A stretch of 34,013 bases of DNA from Elusimicrobia bacterium RIFOXYA12_FULL_51_18 (GTDB lineage Bacteria; Elusimicrobiota; Elusimicrobia; Elusimicrobiales; UBA9959). This document shows positions 32,255-34,013 of the stretch, piece by piece. The stretch covers positions 1 through 34,013 of the forward strand of contig MGVA01000027.1 in NCBI GenBank assembly GCA_001800245.1, written 5' to 3'. Each line of letters opens with the position of its first letter. Positions within the stretch are counted from its first letter, which is position 1. The notes below the pieces were generated by a model. The model was not told the origin of the DNA, did not search any database, and was given only the letters and a program-made list of their open reading frames with translations. The translations under genes and the position numbers were made by a program.

Positions 32255-34013
32255 ATGCGTATAACATTCAAATTGATCATTTCGCTCATAATTGTAGTGG
32301 TATTTGTGGCCGTTGTATCAGCATGGTTCAATGTCCGGCAGGAGAAAATTAAGCTCTATGAAGAAGTCCTGTCCCGCTCCGCCCTGCTGGCTGAAAGCTT
32401 CAAAGAAAGTGTCCGGAACAACCTTGCAGCTAAAAACTATGCCAGTGTCCAACGACTTGCCGATAAGTTCCAATCACAGAAACAGTTGGAAGGTGTGGCA
32501 GTCTATGACTCCGGCGGAACCCGCATTGTAAGTTCATCCGCGTTAACCCCGGTGCTGGCCGTGCACAAGGAAGCCATCGAAGCGTTGTTGAAAGAAGGGC
32601 AGGACAGCCCCGTTACTTATGCCATGGCGGAGAAAAAGATGTTTCTGTATCCGCTTTCCGTAGCCCTTGATGGCGGGGGTACGGCGCGCATAATTATTTT
32701 TACCAACGTTTCCTACATAGATTACGACCTCTTTAAGATCTGGAAGCGCACACTGATAAGGCTGCTCGCACAAATGGTTCTTATATCGCTTGTCACCCTG
32801 CTGACGATAAGATGGAATCTTGTGGATCCAGTTATCCAGATGGCCGAATGGATGAAAAACCTTCGCATGGGCGACGCTCATGGGCACGTTCCTCCTATCA
32901 AAGGAGATATTTTTGCGCCGATAGCCCAGGAGGCTACAACTCTTGCGACCAATCTTCAGGCAGCCAGGCGAGCGGCTCAGAACGAGGCCCGGTTGCGTCA
33001 GGAGGGTGAATCGTTATGGACTCCTGAACGGCTTAAAGAACTGATAAAAATGAAAATGGACGGACGTCCGTTGTTTGTGGTGTCGAATCGTGAGCCCTAT
33101 ATGCATATAAAAGAGGGCAAGGATATTAAAACAATAATCCCAGCCGGAGGCCTTGTAACAGCACTGGATCCCATACTGAAAGCCGCAGGCGGCACCTGGG
33201 TGGCGCATGGCAGCGGCGAGGCTGATTTTGAAGTCACGGACGAACATAACCGCATTAAGGTGCCGCAGGAAGAGCCTGCTTATACCCTGCGCCGGGTGCC
33301 GCTCAGTAAAGAGGAAGAAGACGGCTATTACTATGGTTTTTCCAACGAAGGTATCTGGCCGCTTTGCCACATAGCCCATATCCGGCCCATATTCAGGAAA
33401 GAAGACTGGAAACATTACTATGACGTGAATAAGAAATTTGCCGAGACCGTGCTTGAGGAAATAGCGGATGTGAAAGAGCCTTGTGTGTTGATACAGGACT
33501 ATCATTTCACACTGCTGCCAGGCATGATAAAAGCGGCTAGACCCGACGCGAGAGTGGCGGTCTTCTGGCATATCCCATGGCCTAATCCGGAAACCTTCGG
33601 CATCTGTCCCTGGCAGAGGGAGTTGGTTATGGGCTTGCTTGGAGCCGACTTGATAGGTTTTCAAACACAGTTTTACTGCAATAATTTCCTTGATACCGTT
33701 GATCGCACCTTGGAATCTCGCATAGATTGGGAGCATTTCTCAGTACAAAAAGAAGGCCATATAACGATGGTTAAGCCTTTCCCCATAAGCGTTGACTTCC
33801 AGCGCCCGGATAGAGATGCCAAAGCCTTAGGTCAAAAGCCTGATATGAAGGCAGTATTAAAGGAAATGGGGCTCAAGGCTGAGTATCTGGGTGTCGGGGT
33901 GGACCGCATAGACTACACCAAGGGCATGCTTGAAAGGGTGAAGGCTGTGGACCGGTTCCTTGAAAAATATCCGGAGTATGTGAAAAAATTCACATTCATA
34001 CAGTTGGGTGCGC
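32255..34013 (+). CDS. Membrane sensor/HAMP-like module fused to trehalose-6-phosphate synthase (3' end beyond window)
   Basis: The frame is open for 586 codons and continues past the edge. Residues 5-24 form a membrane helix, 25-165 an extracytoplasmic sensor-like domain, and about 166-188 a second helix, followed by a HAMP-like linker and coiled-coil to about 250. From 271 the protein is a GT20 trehalose-6-phosphate synthase: VVSNRE, PAGGLVTAL (296-304), GFSNEGIWPLCH, QDYHFTLLPG, FWHIPWPNPE (437-446), and VDRIDYTKG (549-557) with the Arg and Lys that contact UDP-glucose phosphates in OtsA. It joins UDP-glucose and glucose 6-phosphate. AGGGGA precedes the ATG, 20 bp after the DUF1646 gene. 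The fusion suggests osmoprotectant synthesis controlled directly by an envelope signal. A phosphatase part may follow outside the window. Confidence 0.85.
   Translation, partial: MRITFKLIISLIIVVVFVAVVSAWFNVRQEKIKLYEEVLSRSALLAESFKESVRNNLAAKNYASVQRLADKFQSQKQLEGVAVYDSGGTRIVSSSALTPVLAVHKEAIEALLKEGQDSPVTYAMAEKKMFLYPLSVALDGGGTARIIIFTNVSYIDYDLFKIWKRTLIRLLAQMVLISLVTLLTIRWNLVDPVIQMAEWMKNLRMGDAHGHVPPIKGDIFAPIAQEATTLATNLQAARRAAQNEARLRQEGESLWTPERLKELIKMKMDGRPLFVVSNREPYMHIKEGKDIKTIIPAGGLVTALDPILKAAGGTWVAHGSGEADFEVTDEHNRIKVPQEEPAYTLRRVPLSKEEEDGYYYGFSNEGIWPLCHIAHIRPIFRKEDWKHYYDVNKKFAETVLEEIADVKEPCVLIQDYHFTLLPGMIKAARPDARVAVFWHIPWPNPETFGICPWQRELVMGLLGADLIGFQTQFYCNNFLDTVDRTLESRIDWEHFSVQKEGHITMVKPFPISVDFQRPDRDAKALGQKPDMKAVLKEMGLKAEYLGVGVDRIDYTKGMLERVKAVDRFLEKYPEYVKKFTFIQLGA

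Overview
Kind of organism. The window looks like the chromosome of a Gram-negative, probably uncultured bacterium. Support comes from a heptose-precursor isomerase (GmhA), two predicted outer-membrane barrel proteins, several signal-peptide proteins, a MEP isoprenoid pathway (Dxr, IspG) and the classic rpsB-tsf-pyrH-frr-uppS-cdsA-dxr-rseP-ispG-proS gene order. The gene set and the many small palindromic repeats make me think of Elusimicrobiota or a neighbouring candidate phylum. That is an impression, not something the sequence proves. No rRNA, tRNA, CRISPR array or complete insertion sequence was seen.

Layout. (1) 126-13127, all minus strand: a catabolic cluster. It runs, in transcription order, from a cyclase-family hydrolase through the FAD and 2Fe-2S subunits of a xanthine-dehydrogenase-type molybdenum hydroxylase, its large molybdopterin subunit, a nitrilase-superfamily amidase, and the DUF2877/FdrA/DUF1116 trio that matches the three-gene oxamate carbamoyltransferase (AllH/AllF/AllG) of E. 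coli. (2) 7542-10716: a 3.2-kb insert splitting the hydroxylase genes. It holds two nucleotidyltransferase genes of toxin-antitoxin type, a small partner gene, a lipoprotein and a small hypothetical gene, punctuated by three copies of one palindromic repeat family. A separate CTAG-ended MITE-like element (11220-11390) lies between the FeS and FAD genes. (3) 13281-14111: an orphan predicted exported barrel-like protein. (4) 14215-24944, minus strand: the housekeeping translation/envelope/isoprenoid cluster, unusual in having gmhA between pyrH and frr, followed by a terminator. (5) 25230-28284, plus strand: glutamine-dependent NAD synthetase, then an Omp85-type barrel with no POTRA domains. (6) 28345-30838: an ECF sigma factor, a membrane protein in the anti-sigma position, and two paralogous exported proteins built from tandem repeats with a YWAWRI motif. 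Nearly the same promoter sequence occurs before the sigma gene and before the first repeat protein. (7) 30949-34013: a strong promoter and a structured leader resembling the DUF1646-type (Na+) riboswitch, a DUF1646 transporter, and a trehalose-6-phosphate synthase fused to an N-terminal two-helix membrane sensor/HAMP-like module. The last gene runs off the window.

How the genes work together. Regions 6 and 7 look like stress modules. One is an envelope-sensing sigma regulon with an undescribed repeat family. The other is a likely salt-response operon in which Na+ sensing by RNA, ion transport and trehalose synthesis are joined. Region 1 suggests oxidation of an N-heterocycle, ring opening, amide hydrolysis and carbamoyl transfer for energy or nitrogen. 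Substrates are not determined, and a carbamate kinase would be expected just beyond the left edge.
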